Shown: positions 1 through 9,990, counted from the first letter of the stretch. The stretch: 64,000 nucleotides of DNA from Limnomonas spitsbergensis (GCA_037349105.1 JAYJMM010000036.1:2392001-2456000); one strand, 5' to 3'. Notes: generated by a model not told the origin, from the letters alone. Program-made: numbers and translations.

Positions 1-327
1 CAAAATGGACACGAACTGTGGACTTCCGACTGAGAAACTGGTGTTTGTAAAACCGGTAGTGAGAATTCGTATTTTGACGCATCCCTCACCCCTCATCTAC
101 ATTGATTATCAGATAATGCAATTTGAAAAAACCGGCGCTGATTATGAACGGGGCACCCCAATGTGCCCCGTTCATGTGGTGGCTTGAAGTGGGCAGCCCA
201 ATGTGGTGGCTAACCCGATTGGGGTGCCCTGTTCCCCTTGTACCGGTACCTCTTTGCCTTTCTCGTATCCTCCCTCTTAGCCTTTCTCGTATCCTCCCTT
301 CCTCTGCTTAACCCTAAACCCTAAAAC
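1..327. other. Intron or 3' flank of Gene A, no gene seen
   Basis: Contains a short duplicated segment (GGGGCACCCCAATG-like, 148-240) and a CCTCCCTCTTAGCC repeat near 270-300. No supported coding sequence. Confidence 0.4.
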
Positions 328-367
328 CTAGCACATCATTAAGCTTCCTTGCAACTGGTCACAGCTG

Positions 368-432
368 CAGCGCGCGCACAGCTTGGAACTCTTAACCCTA
401 AACCCTGAACTAGCGCACACCGCTTGGAACTC
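368..432 (-). repeat. Exon 9 donor edge and its echo
   Basis: The plus-strand segment GCGCACACCGCTTGGAACTC (413-432, real edge) is matched by GCGCGCACAGCTTGGAACTC (371-390), about 42 bp downstream in the sense of transcription. Filler between them is TTTAGGG-like. Confidence 0.6.
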
Positions 433-1161
433 CTCAGCAGTCTCCCTCAGCATCATGTCGATCAGAGGGTCCACACGCTCGAGGGAGTACATTCGCCACG
501 CGCCAAGACCGTCGCCACGCCACCCACGCAGCGCCGGCTCGTGCGGCACCGCCCCTGGGGACACCGAGCGTCGCTGAGCCTGTAACCTGGCAGGACTCGA
601 CGGAGGGGACTGAAAGACAAAGCTGTGAAGCCTCTGCCCGGCATCTACGCCGATATGATCCTCCGCATCGCGCTGACTGGCCACCACGGCCCGCCAGGGC
701 AGTGGGCTGCGCTGGCGCGCGCCTGCAGGGCGCAGCCCCGCGGCGGCCGCGGCGACGGCCGCCGCGGCCGTGCCGTGGCCGCGCAGCGCCGCCGCCGCTG
801 CCGCGCTGTCCTGGACAGCCGCCAGTTGGATCGGAACGTAGCGGCGGCCCAGCTTAGTCTCGTGCAGGCGCAGGAAAGCGTCGAGGATGGCGCCGCTGGC
901 GCCGGTCGCTGACGTCGATGCCGCGGCAGACACTGGGCCGAGCTGCCCCGCAACGTGCTGCTTCTCCGCCCTCCCTGGGGAGCCGCCACTACCGACGATC
1001 GCGTCTCCCCCTTGCTCCTCTGGTGTGGTTCCCCCTGCGGCCTGAGTGAGCCCCAGCCTGGCCAGCATACCTTCCACGAACGCCTCAGGCAGCACAGCGA
1101 GGTCCCAAGGTGGGACCTGCTCCACGCGGGTCGCATGTAGCAGCGCCTCATCCACGCGGGC
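421..1161 (-). CDS. Gene A exon 9 (741 nt, continues to an exon outside the window)
   Basis: Starts ARVDEALLHATRVEQVPPWD and continues VLPEAFVEGMLARLGLTQ, a low-complexity Gly/Ala region, FLRLHETKLGRRYVPIQLAA, an Ala/Arg-rich insert, and finally YSLERVDPLIDMMLRETAEE. The length is exactly 247 codons if it ends at the GTGTGCG donor at 420. Reading through instead gives a stop at 328-330 (TAG). I prefer the donor because a degenerate copy of that exon edge sits at 368-390, the pattern seen beside many exons here. Confidence 0.65.
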
Positions 1162-4100
1162 CTACAGAGATGAGGTGGTGTCAGTCAGGTGTCGGGCAAG
1201 AGAGGAGGGTCTAACCTAAACCTTAAACCCACCTTCCCCCCACTTGATGCCTCTCTTACCCCCCCACACCTTTCCCCCCCACTTGATGCCTCTGTACCCC
1301 CTTCCCCCACGGCCCCCCCCCCACTTGATGCCCCTACCCCCCCCCCCCCCCACACACACACAGCCCCCCACCTCTCCCCCCACCCCCACCCCCACCTGGT
1401 GCCTCTGTGTGGCCTCTACTAGCTCCTCCAGGGACTCTTCAGACTCTCCGGCAAACAAGATGTTGAAGCGGGACACCTCCTTGATAGCAGCTGCAATGTA
1501 AGTTTAGGGTTCAGGGTTCAGGGCTTAGGGCTGGGGTTTTCATTTCAAGGTCACAGGTTGGGGTTAACCATTCAGGATTCAGGGGTATGAAAAAAGGGAA
1601 GGATGGTGATTAAAGCGGGCCATTTTCCTTGTTAGGTGGCGCTCATCCTCAGAGGGCGTGTGGCTACCGCCAAGCTGGACCCGCCCCAAGATTTGCCACA
1701 TAAAGACAGCCCCGCTAAGGGGTCCCCCCCCCCCCCCTACGGACCGCTCTAAGCCAACAAGTTTCGGGAGATGCACCCCGTGGGGGGGAGGGGACTCCCC
1801 TTGCCCCGCCCCAGCTGAGGACTGAGGTGCAAGCTAAGATGGTATAGCGGCCACCTCCTTGATAGCAGCTGAGTGGCGAATTACAAAATAAAAGTGGCCA
1901 GCGCCGGCGGAGATACTCACTTATGTGTTCCCAGCGTATGAGGAAGGTGGACCCGTCCGGCTGCGCCTTGAGCATGGTGCATGGCCGCCACTCCCAGGTG
2001 CCGTCGTCTTGGTACCAGCGCGACACCGCAACAGACCCAGGGCGCCTGAGAGGTCATGAGCCGGGGGATGGGGAGTAGGGGGGGGAGTGAGAGGGGGGGC
2101 AGGGGGGGCAGGGGGGGAGTGAGAGGGGGCGGGAGGGGGGGGGAGGGGGGGAGGGAGAGGAGGGGGAGAGTGAGAGGAGAGGGGGTGCAAGGGAAGTGAT
2201 GGGAGGGGGTGAGAGGTGGGGTCAGCATACTGGGAGGGAGAAAGGAGAAGGAATAGAAGGGAAGTGAGAGGGGGGTGAGGGAGAGGGGGGGGGTGAGTGT
2301 AATGGGAGGGTGAAGGGGAGAGGGGGGAGGAGGGATTCGAACGGAGGTGAGAGAGACCCTGAACCCACCTGTCTGCACCCGTCCTCATAATTTGCGTGGA
2401 GGCCGCCACTGCCGCCACCGACACGGTGTTGGCTGCGGCCTTTTCCGCATCGTCGTGGTGCGGCGGCCTCTTCCCCCCGCCTCCAGGCAGCGCTCCCCAG
2501 GGACAACGCCTGCGGCCTTGTACCGCCTGGAGCATGGCCTCTATGTACTTGTTCTGCTCCTGGTCCTGCAGAGGGCAGGGGGGCGGGGCGGTACAGGACT
2601 GGACTGGAGGGGCAGTACAGGACTGGAGCAGCGGTACATGACTGGAGGGGCGGTACAGGACAGGAGGGGCGGTACAGGACCGGAGGGGCAGTACAGGACT
2701 GGAGGGGCGGTACATAACTGGAGGGACAGTACAGGGCTGGAGGGGGGGTGCTGGACTGGAGGGGCAGTACGGGCCCGGAGGGGCGGTACTGGTCTAGTGT
2801 GTGTAAGATGTACTAATTATGCTCCTAATCCTGCAGAATCTAAGGGCCTTGAGGGTCGTGGCAGTACAGGTTGGGCTGCCTACTGTGTTGCTCAAACCTT
2901 GATTATCACTTCAAATAAACTCCCATCAATACCATCAAAAGTTAAGTTATGTTTTTGAGGCCCCCTTACATAGGATAAAAAGTACCCTATGGTCAAACAA
3001 AATGTTCCTGGTCAAAAAAAATACCTTGCCAAACAAACAAGTACCTGGCTAAGCAGAAAAACTTACCTGGTCAAACAAAAAAGAACCCGGTCAAACAAAA
3101 ATGTACCTGGTCAAACAGGTACTCAGAGATCTCTTGGTGAACGTCCGGGGCAACTGTTCTCCAGAAGGGCTCCGGAACCTCCTCCAGCCGGTTGGGGTTG
3201 ACGCCCCAGCCTGCAGACAGCAAGAGAGGGTTTAGTACCTAATTTTAAGGTTTAGGGTACAGAGCATCGGTTAATAACTCCAGGTCAAAGGCTACGGCCC
3301 AGGTCAGGGGGTCTGGTTTAATGCCCCAATCTGCACACATCAAGAGAGGGTTTAGTTGTAGGGAACAGGACATTGGGTTTAGGGTTAAGAACTCCAGGTC
3401 AAAAACTATGGCTCAGGTCTGGGGTCTGGTTTGACGCCCCAGTCTTCACATACATGAGAGGGTTTAGTTGTAAGGGATAGGTTTCAGGGTACAGTAGATT
3501 TGCTTTGCCGTCCCTCGTAATAAACGTTGTTGGGGGATGAGGGATCCATGAATATACTAATTATCGATTGTACACGCCAGTTTGCAGTCAGAAATTTAGA
3601 GTTGGGGTCAGTAATTTGCCGTGAGGGCAGCATTATAAGAAATAATTGTTTCATACCCGAGGGAAGGCAAATCAAATCTACGGTATCGGTTAAAAACTCC
3701 AGGCCATAGGCTACGGCCCAGGTCAGAGGGTCCAATTTGACGCCCCAGTCTGCACAATATGAAAGGGTTTGGACTTAGGGTATAGGGCATAGGGTTGAGG
3801 GTTAAGAACTCCAGGTTCAGGTCCGGGGTCTGCTTTGACACCCCAGCCTGCATTCACCAAGAGAGGATTTCTTTAAAGGGTTAAGGGTCCAAGATTAATG
3901 GTTAGGGACAAGGGCTCCTGGTCACAGTCTAGGGCTCAGGTGTTGGGTGTGGTCTGACGCGCCAGCGTGCACACCTGACACACACATGTTTAGAATGCCA
4001 GACGGTAGCATCAAAAAAACGCCAATTGTATCCTCAACAGTCAGGGTCTCACCAGGGTACCCACATCACATCCAATCCACACCCGATCCACACCCGCCTG

Positions 4101-7100
4101 ATCCCTCTCTCACCCTTCTGCGTCGCCTGCTGCCGGATGATCAGCTGGTCGGCGCCCTCCCCGTTGCTCATCATCATCCTCGTGTCCGTTCCGCCGCCGC
4201 CGCTGTGTCCGCCGCCGCCGCCGCTGTCCCCGGCACCGTGGCCAGCCATCCACGCGGCCTCCGGGTTCCCTAGCGGCCAGTGGCCGCCGCCGCCACCGCC
4301 CGGGGGACGAGGCGAGGCAATCGCTAAGCTGGGGGCGGCAGTGTAAGGCGGCGCCGCAGCCATAGATTCAGGGTTGAGCGGCTGCCGCGCCTGCATTGAA
4401 GGTTCAGGTTTAGGGTTGAGTTGGGGTTTGCGTGCCCAGCCCTCGCTTTGGGCTCAGGGTTTAGGGTTCAGGGTTGGGTTGGGGTTTGCGTACCGAGCCC
4501 TCGCTTGGGGTTCAGGTTGTAGGGTTGGGTTTGTGTGCCAAGCCCACGCTAGGGTTCAGGGTTCAGGGTTTGCATGCCCAACCCTTGTTTGAGTTTCGGG
4601 TTCAGGGTTTGCGCACACAACCCTGGTAAGCCTGCAGACACCTTCATGTCCCCTCATGCCGTACCTGGTCCACCATCACTGCCGAACGCCAGGAGGCCTA
4701 GTGAAGGGTTTCGCTTACGGTTGAGGATCTAGGGTTGAGGGCCTAGGGTTTGGGGCCTAGGGTTTATAGCCTCATGTCCCCTCAGGCCGCACCTGGTCCA
4801 CCGTCACTGCCGAGCGCGAGGAGGCCCGGTCAAGGGTTAAGCTTAGGGCTGAGGGCATATGGTTTAGGGCCTAGGGTTTAGGGCCTAGGGTTTAGGGCCT
4901 CATGTCCCCTCATGCCGCTCCTGGTCCACCATCACTGCCGAGCCGAGGCCTAGTGAAGGGTTTATCTTAGGGTTTAGGGCCTATGGTTTAGGGTCTAGGG
5001 TTGAGGGTCCAGGGTTTGGGGCCTATGGTTTAGGGTCCAGGGCCTAGGGTTTAGGGTCCAGGGTTTAGGGCCTACGATTTAGGGCCTAGGGTTTAGGGCC
5101 TCATGTCCCCTCATGCCGCACCTGGTCCACCGTCACTGCCGAGCGCCAGGAGGCCTCCAGCGGGTTGGTGACGCCATACGGTGCGCGGGAGAACGGATCG
5201 ATGCCGGGGCTCGCTGAGGGGAGATGGGGGGAGGGGGGGAGGGGGAGATGGGTGGGAGGCGGGTGTGAGGGGCAGTAGGAGGGGGGGCAGTGGGAGGGGG
5301 GAGATGTGTGGGAGGGGGTGGCAGTGGCAGTGGGAGAAGGGTGGGAGGGGCAGTGGGAGGGGAGATGGGAGTGGGGGGGGGGGTCACAGTGGCGGTGGGA
5401 GATGGGATGGAGGGGCACTGGGAGGGGGAGATGGGCTGGAGGGGGAGTGGGAGGGGGAGATGGGTTGGAGGGGCAGTGGCAGTGGGAGATGGGTTGGAGG
5501 AGCAGTGGGAGGGAGAGATGGGTGGGAGTTCGGGGAAGTGGGTGTGGAGATGGGTGGGAGGGGGGGGCAGTGGCACCCATTTTATTTAGTTATTAACAAT
5601 GATAGGAACTCTTCAAGTTAAGTACCCTGCATATGAGTCTCTTGTGGATATATAGGGTGTAGGGTACTGATAGGGTGTAGGGTACTGATAGGGTTTAGGG
5701 TAATTTGGGGTCAAACCAGACCCCCAGACCTGAGCCTAGCCTTTGAGCTGGAGTTTTTTACCGATACCCTTAACCTAAACCCTACAACTAAACCTTATTT
5801 TGCCTTGCGCAGGCTGGGGCATCAGAGTGAAAGACGGGTTGGGATTGGAGTTGCGCAGGGGTGGAGGGTGGAGGTTGGAGGTTGGAGAGGTCGGAGGGGT
5901 TGGAGGTTGAGGTTGGAGAATAAAGGTTGGAGGCATGGGTGTTGTGCGCGGCGTACGGAATGGGTTTCTCCCTCAAAGCATAGAGGGCTGGTAGGCTTGT
6001 CCCGGACACGCCTTCACCCTGCCCCCTCCACATTACTTCAGCAGCTCCTGCCCTGTAGCCCCCCACTAGCCATCTCACATGTATGGAATTCACCACACAA
6101 ACATGATTCAGTCCATACCCCCCTTCACACATCCATCCACACTTGCATCCACACCCTCCGTCTGCCACACACACACACACCTGGCCACACACACGCACAC
6201 ACATACACACACCTGGCCACACACACACACACACACACCTGGCCACACACACACCTGGTGGTCCACCCTTGAACACGCCTCCTGCCCCGCCCGCCCCCCC
6301 GTTGGGTCCCCGGCGGGTCAGTAGCGAGGCGGGTCCTTGGTGCCGGCCCGTCGTGGCCTTTCTCGTCGCTGCTGACATCGAGGCGGGCACTGTATCCGGA
6401 AGCTTTCCTGCCTCGCGGTGAACGGCCACATGGTACGCAAGGTCCCACGGGATTGACTGAAAACGGATAAAATAAGCAGCTCGGTTACAATACCGGTAAC
6501 ACTTATTATTTATTATCTTTTTAACTTGGCATCGGGGAGTCGGGGGAAAGGATTAATGGCGTGAATTGCAGCTTATAGCATGGTGGGCACCGTGTCAGGA
6601 AGTTTCCTAGCCTCACGGTGAACGGCCACGTGGTGTGACACGGCCCAGGGGATGGACTGCATTGAGGGAAAAGATCAACAAGGGGATGGCTTTATTTCCT
6701 GTGCATTACAGGATGCACTGCGCATTCAGGATCCATTGCCAGTAGCAGGGTTTATGACACATGCAGAACCTGTTCCTGTCAGGATCCGTTGCGAGTTGCA
6801 GGATGCACTGCACATTGAGGATCCGTTGCCAGTTGCAGGATTCATGACACATGCAGAACCTGTTTATTTCGGGATCCATTGCGAATTGCAGGATCTGTTC
6901 ATGTCAGGATCCATTGCGAGTTGCAGGATTCATGACACATGCAGGATCTGTTCATGTCAGGATCCGTTGTGAATTGCAGGGGCGGGGCTTACAGAGAGTG
7001 GCCAATCAGAGAGGAGAAGCAAGGGGGGAAAGGGTGTCAGGTGGAGCAGCCAGGGGGCGAGGGTGTGGGGGAAGGGGAAGGGGGAAAATGGTGTCAGGTG

Positions 7101-8619
7101 GAGCAGCCAGGGGGCGAGGGTGTGGGGGAAGGGGAAGGGGGGAAAGGGTGTCAGGTGGAGCAGCCAGGGGGCGAGGGTGTGGGGGAAGGGGAAGGGGGGA
7201 AAGGGTGTCAGGTGGAGCAGCCAGGGGGCGAGGGTGTGGGGGAAGGGGAAGGGGGGAAAGGGTGTCAGGTGGAGAAGCCAGGGGGCGAGGGTGTGGGGGA
7301 AGGGGAAGGGGGGCAAGGGTGTCAGGTGGAGCAGCCAGGGGGCGAGGGTGTGGGGGAAGGGGGGAAAGGGTGTCAGGTGGAGCAGCCAGGGGGCGAGGGT
7401 GTGGGGGAAGGGGAAGGGGGGAAAGGGTATCAGGTGGAGCAGCCAGGGGGCGAGGGTGTGGGGGAAGGGGAAGGGGGGAAAGGGTGTCAGGTGGAGCAGG
7501 CAGGGGGCAAGGGTGTGGGGGAAGGGGAAGCAGGCCCGGGGGAGCAGTAAGGGGAACAGGATGTGGGGGGTGCTGGAGCTGATGGGGAGTGCGGTGGTAG
7601 GAGAGAGAGGGGTATTGTCACGCTGCTTGTGTGGCTTTTCGAAGCTTTGGACCGGACCTTAGTTTCAACTCTGATGGAGCTAGCGGCTGGGCCTCTGGTT
7701 CAGGGCAGTGCTCTCAGCTCTCAGGGAGCGAGCAAGAGGTTCCGCAGAGGAATGAGCCCTGGAGGGCCAGAGAAGAAAGAAATAAAGCTACGCCCCGTGG
7801 GGGGCGTGGGAGGTAAGGAAACAGCGCAGCCTGGGCCGAAGCCACATCCGCGCCGTTACCGTTAACCTGAAGGCCCATAACCATAGCTCTGATAGGCCAT
7901 TGTCCTAGCTCAGATTACATGAGTGGTGTGACTAGGGCTTGCGCAGAGGTGTATGCGTGGCACGCGAGTGAAATGCCTGAGCCGGTCAAGTTTGGGACTT
8001 GAGCTTACGACGGCATGGCATGGGCATAAGCACTTACAGGTAGCAGGGCTCGGCACAGGAGCTAGGAAACAGGGCTGGGCACCAGAGCCGCCAGGCGCTC
8101 TGGGCTCGCGTATGGACCAAGGGAAGACGGGGGGGGTCTTACTGCCAGGTGTTTGTGTAAGCTGTAATAAACAATGGATTTGAAGTGTGATGCACTAATT
8201 CAGTAGCATGGACATGCGCATGGGTATGGTTAGGGACATGGGCATGGGCATGGGCATGAGCATGGGTGTGGGCATGGACAGGGGCATAGGCTTGGGCATG
8301 GGCATGGACGTGGACATGAACTGGGGCATGGGCATGGGCAAAGGCATGGGATTTTCGTCATGATATGTAAGGCAAATGCCCAGGCGCTGCAGTAGCTTGG
8401 CATGGGTGCTCCATGCACTTTGCTCTGGCACACTCGCGTGTTTCATCGCATTTGCCCCTTCTCCACCTGGTCAGACCCAGCTCCTGTTATTAGATTGGGT
8501 CCAGCGGCATAGTCTCCGCGCTCCAGAGCCCGTATGGTCTCCGCCAGACGCTCCCTGGGGTCTGCGGTGAGGCCCAAGCTGGGCAGAAGGTTTTGCTGAT
8601 TGCCCGGTCCGGGTTTCAT
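421..8619 (-). CDS. Gene A: N-terminal 662 codons of a large multi-exon protein, possibly an axonemal dynein heavy chain tail (3' part outside the window)
   Basis: Nine GT-AG exons were read directly: 8467-8619, 6255-6456, 5122-5213, 4114-4390, 3107-3210, 2369-2565, 1921-2045, 1396-1490 and 421-1161. Codon phase agrees at all eight junctions and the sum is 1986 nt, exactly 662 codons. The start is the ATG at 8619 (MKPGPGNQQN); no upstream exon is needed. The last exon ends at a GTGTGCG donor at 420, so the gene continues off the left edge. Exons 7-8 join into a segment with SRWYQDDGTWEWRPC, FLIRWE and KEVSRFNILF. From memory this resembles the W-rich small beta-barrel followed by an RLN-like motif in the N-terminal tail of some axonemal dynein heavy chains; I could not search for it. 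Existence of the gene is well supported, identity is not. Alternatives are another large flagellar or cytoskeletal protein. Confidence 0.72.
1231..1395. repeat. C-rich array made of copies of exon 8's donor edge
   Basis: Three units CCCACTTGATGCC(C/T)CT near 1238, 1281 and 1322 are spaced by poly-C and match the true edge CCCACCTGGTGCCTCT at 1392-1407. On the transcribed strand each copy keeps a GTGGG donor after CAA instead of CAG. Confidence 0.65.
1396..1490 (-). CDS. Gene A exon 8
   Basis: Encodes AIKEVSRFNILFAGESEES then LEELVEATQRHQ, an acidic helix. Acceptor TTGCAG, donor CAG followed by GTGGGG, phase 0. Its donor edge is repeated three times at 1231-1335 (CCCACTTGATGCCTCT on the plus strand) and its acceptor edge once at 1845-1875. 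Confidence 0.75.
1921..2045 (-). CDS. Gene A exon 7, W-rich beta-barrel-like segment
   Basis: Encodes RPGSVAVSRWYQDDGTWEW followed by RPCTMLKAQPDGSTFLIRWE. The spacing of aromatic residues is that of a small five-strand barrel (Tudor/chromo-like), a shape also present in some dynein heavy chain tails. Donor is AAGTGAGT in phase 1; exon 8 completes a Thr codon and continues AIKEVSRFNILF. Confidence 0.75.
2046..2340. repeat. G-rich intronic minisatellite
   Basis: Irregular units of GGGAGTGAGAGGGGG in the intron upstream of exon 7. No coding signal. Confidence 0.6.
2369..2565 (-). CDS. Gene A exon 6
   Basis: Begins DQEQNKYIEAMLQAVQGRRR, then a Gly/Pro/His insert (PGGGGKRPPHHDD), then an Ala-rich helix ending IMRTGAD. 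Phase 0 to 2, consistent with both neighbours. The acceptor side (CTCCTGGTCCTGCAGAG on the plus strand) has a degenerate echo at 2806-2840. Confidence 0.72.
2582..2800. repeat. 19-bp intronic minisatellite
   Basis: About 11 copies of a unit close to GGAGGGGCGGTACAGGACT, with A/G changes. Confined to the intron between exons 5 and 6. Confidence 0.75.
2806..2840 (-). repeat. Echo of exon 6 acceptor edge
   Basis: GTACTAATTATGCTCCTAAT followed by CCTGCAGAA matches the real border GTACTTGTTCTGCTCCTGGT followed by CCTGCAGAG at 2545-2573, including a CTGCAG acceptor. Confidence 0.6.
2986..3106. repeat. 17-19 bp array derived from exon 5 donor edge
   Basis: Six to seven units of ACCTGGTCAAACAAAA are direct continuations of the exon edge at 3107. 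The unit at 3062-3075 gives CAG followed by GTAAGT on the transcribed strand, a better donor than the real one. Confidence 0.75.
3107..3210 (-). CDS. Gene A exon 5
   Basis: Encodes WGVNPNRLEEVPEPFWRTVA and then VHQEISEYLFDQ, ending at CAG followed by GTACAT in phase 0. Both edges are echoed in the neighbouring introns: the donor side as the 17-19 bp array at 2986-3106 and the acceptor side as at least five degenerate copies between 3310 and 3970. Confidence 0.75.
3211..3975. repeat. Degenerate 100-120 bp repeats carrying exon 5's acceptor edge
   Basis: The border GACGCCCCAGCCTGCA (3200-3215) recurs with changes near 3318, 3431, 3737, 3837 and 3955, each followed by AAGAGAGGGTTTAG-like filler. 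A MITE is inserted at 3494-3681. Confidence 0.7.
3494..3681. mobile_element. 188-bp MITE, TA-flanked, copy 1
   Basis: Ends are GTAGATTTGCTTTGCC and GGCAAATCAAATCTAC, an inverted pair with one mismatch, extending to CCCTC/GAGGG. Taking TA as the duplicated target fits a Tc1/mariner-type (Stowaway-like) MITE. A second copy lies at 18915-19104 with the same interior, including a shared ATCGATTGT core. Confidence 0.8.
4114..4390 (-). CDS. Gene A exon 4, glycine-rich linker exon
   Basis: Starts ARQPLNPESM after an AATGCAG acceptor. It contains long Gly runs (a six-Gly run before HWPLG, then GDSGGGGGHSGGGGTDT) and ends MMSNGEGADQLIIRQQATQK plus one base, phase 1. The composition indicates a flexible linker followed by a helix. 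A GCC/GGC trinucleotide bias makes the middle prone to length change. Confidence 0.7.
4391..4630. repeat. About 60-bp degenerate tandem repeat with TTTAGGG-like filler
   Basis: Four copies of GGGTTTGCGTGCCCAGCCCT alternate with GGGTTCAGGGTT-type sequence. Confidence 0.55.
4640..5121. repeat. Three echoes of exon 3's donor edge
   Basis: Copies near 4645-4705, 4770-4835 and 4898-4955 repeat CTCATGTCCCCTCATGCCG and then CCTGGTCCACCRTCACTGCC from the real edge at 5100-5160. Each is separated by GGGCCTAGGGTTTAGGG filler. Some keep CAG-GT on the transcribed strand. Confidence 0.8.
5122..5213 (-). CDS. Gene A exon 3
   Basis: Encodes SPGIDPFSRAPYGVTNPLEA and ends AVTVDQ at CAG followed by GTGCGG, phase 0. 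The 3' half of this exon plus its donor is repeated three times downstream in the intron (see 4640-5121). That marks it as the parental copy, because only this copy is complete and in phase with both neighbours. Confidence 0.72.
5214..5580. repeat. G-rich intronic minisatellite
   Basis: Units of about 27 bp around GGGAGATGGGTGGGAGGGGC. Several frames are open over it, with no codon signal. Confidence 0.65.
6165..6254. repeat. CA-rich array containing copies of exon 2's donor edge
   Basis: CACACACCTGGCCACACAC occurs three to four times directly left of the true border CACACACCTGGTGG. On the transcribed strand each gives CCAG followed by GTGTG. Confidence 0.7.
6255..6456 (-). CDS. Gene A exon 2
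   Basis: Begins SIPWDLAYHVAVHREAGKLP after a TTTTCAG acceptor and continues into a low-complexity segment rich in Ala, Thr, Gly and Arg. It ends GGPP plus one base, which exon 3 completes to Ala. A degenerate copy of its acceptor side lies at 6595-6665. Its donor side (CACACCTGG on the plus strand) recurs inside the CA-rich array at 6165-6250. Confidence 0.7.
6595..6665 (-). repeat. Echo of exon 2's acceptor edge
   Basis: GTTTCCTAGCCTCACGGTGA followed by ACGGCCACGTGGTGTG parallels 6400-6462 inside and just past the exon, with about 80 percent identity by eye. Confidence 0.7.
6700..6985. repeat. Composite repeat of GGATCCGTTGCGAGTTGCAG units
   Basis: Units built from TTGCAGGATTCATGACACAT and GCAGGATCCGTTGCGAGTTG repeat about every 50-100 bp. 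Confidence 0.6.
7020..7545. repeat. 57-bp minisatellite, about 9 copies
   Basis: Unit contains GGTGTCAGGTGGAGCAGCCA and GGGGGCGAGGGTGTGGGGGA. One copy near 7351 is 6 bp shorter. Because 57 is a multiple of three, all plus frames stay open; that is not evidence of coding. Confidence 0.9.
7771..7860 (-). mobile_element. SINE-like element, copy 1
   Basis: Reads on the minus strand as GGTAACGGCGCGGATGTGGC, a GCGCTGTTTCCTTA core, a CACGCCCC...GGGGCGTAG hairpin and an A/T-rich CTTT-type tail. Nearly identical elements occur at seven other places in this window. Confidence 0.8.
8205..8350. repeat. GGCATG hexamer array
   Basis: About 20 copies of GGCATG with variants GACATG and AGCATG, just 3' of Gene A's first exon. 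Confidence 0.8.
8467..8619 (-). CDS. Gene A exon 1 (start codon exon)
   Basis: Opens with ATG at 8619 and encodes MKPGPGNQQN, then LTADPRERLAETIRALERG, an amphipathic helix-like stretch. It ends GSDQ at a consensus donor (CAG followed by GTGGAG), phase 0, matching exon 2. An internal acceptor-like CCCAG at 8579 leaves open that the true exon is 8467-8578 with a further upstream exon. Without splicing the frame runs on to a stop at 8443. Confidence 0.6.
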
Positions 8620-9159
8620 CGGAGAGATTTTGTGCGTCTAGAGCATACAATAGATGGATGCAGCGGTTCTATTGTGAACGCGCCATAGTTCGAAAAACTA
8701 ATTCCGCAACATGTTGTCGTGCGTGCGTCAGCAGATGCCCAAAATTGATTTAGGTGTACGCTGTTTATAATAATTATGCATTCATTTCCCTCGCTAAATC
8801 GCACCATCAGTTTAAAAGTCCCTCTCGTTTCCCGTACTCACACTCTCCCACTTCCACACGCAAACGGCCCCGTCTCAAGACTGGTCCCAAGAGGCCGCAG
8901 TTTTTATCATGTTTATTGCATCGAGCCGTAGCATGTAATTCACAATTTGAAATATATGAAGAGGACGCGCGCAGCCTCCACTGCGGAAACCTGGTGCTCT
9001 TGGAAATGGTCGCCAAGCCGTATGACAGAGCTTCCTATCTGCTGACAATCTGCTGATACATGCGTCGAATATACATAAAAGAGAGATCAGTTTCGATGTG
9101 GAGGTTGGACCGCTGGAGAAAGTGGGGCTTGCATGGGATGGTGCCATGCCTCAGGGTAC
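8620..9159. other. 5' flank of Gene A, no gene seen
   Basis: Should hold the Gene A promoter. No TATA box or other motif was clear enough to annotate. Confidence 0.3.
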
Positions 9160-9370
9160 CGAAAGCATGCCATGCTGATTTGTCAGTCGCGTGCCATGCT
9201 AGTGCGTTAGCAACGTGCCCTGCTGGTAGATCAGTAGCGTGCCAGGCCGGTACGTTTGTAGCGTGCCACGTAGGTAGCGCGCGTGCCATGCTGATTTGTC
9301 AGCTTCGTGCCATGCTGGAGCGTTAGCAGCGTGCCATGCTGGGACGTGAGGAGCGTGCCACGTAGGTAAC
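9160..9370. repeat. About 27-bp degenerate tandem repeat
   Basis: Eight units around GTGCCATGCTGATTTGTCAG with variable second halves. Confidence 0.65.
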
Positions 9371-9684
9371 ACTCCATGTCTTAGGGCATCAGCCCGAGGA
9401 CCAGCTTTCCCAGCTGCAACGCAGGAACAACACTGGATTTCTTGCTGGGGAGATCGTCAATCGTCATCACCTGCATCAACAACTAATACCTGGACAAAGC
9501 TTGTAGCAATTTTGACCTTCTTTCCGACAGCAGACCTGCCGATTTACTGCTGGAGAGTGGAGACTCGGGGCCCCTCCCCCTGGCTCCGCCAAGGCTGGTG
9601 AGTGGTGACATGTGGAAGCTGAGGTAGGATACTGGAAAGCATGGTTTATTTTAGAGCGCTTCAGCCACTCTCATTAGCCTACAT

Positions 9685-9990
9685 CACTGCCTATGGCGCC
9701 CACAAGCCTTTTTGAGCAGGGTCCAAAGGTGTAACATCATTAAGTGCCTATGGCCGAACCAGTGTCTTCTCTCAAATCCCTGTGGGGCATCCGGTAGGAC
9801 ACTCAATGTGAAGTATTGTGAAGTTTTTACCATCCAACAGAGCATCACATTTGATGCATGGGACCTGTGCCCGTAAACCGGTACAAGCACTATCTACGCT
9901 AGGACAGCGAGCGAAAACCAGTGACCCCCCTGGGCTAGCAATCAACACACAATCACCAAGCAGTAGCATGGGAATGAACCCCATCTATGG
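9685..9990 (-). pseudogene. Relic of a transposon ORF with VPCIKCD motif, copy 1
   Basis: Minus-strand frame reads QVPCIKCDALLDGKNFTILH. The same peptide core appears at 30870-30925 (HVPCIKCDIML) and 60905-60975 (HVPCIKFDALLD), each in a different unrelated context. Repetition of a coding-like peptide points to a mobile-element protein; the family was not recognised. Confidence 0.45.

Noticed and set aside
328..420. C-terminal end of Gene A at a TAG at 328
   Set aside because: A GTGTGCG donor at 420 keeps phase 0 and its border is echoed at 371-390, as at other exons; the tail beyond looks intronic.
4700..5120. Telomere or internal telomere array
   Set aside because: TTTAGGG-like words are irregular (GGGCCTAGGGTTTAGGG) and act as filler between exon-edge copies; no uniform telomere array.
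6079..6324. CA-repeat open frames
   Set aside because: Microsatellite translation (Thr/His), not a gene.
8443..8619. Stand-alone 58-codon gene
   Set aside because: A consensus donor at 8467 links it in phase to the next exon, so it is better read as exon 1 of Gene A.
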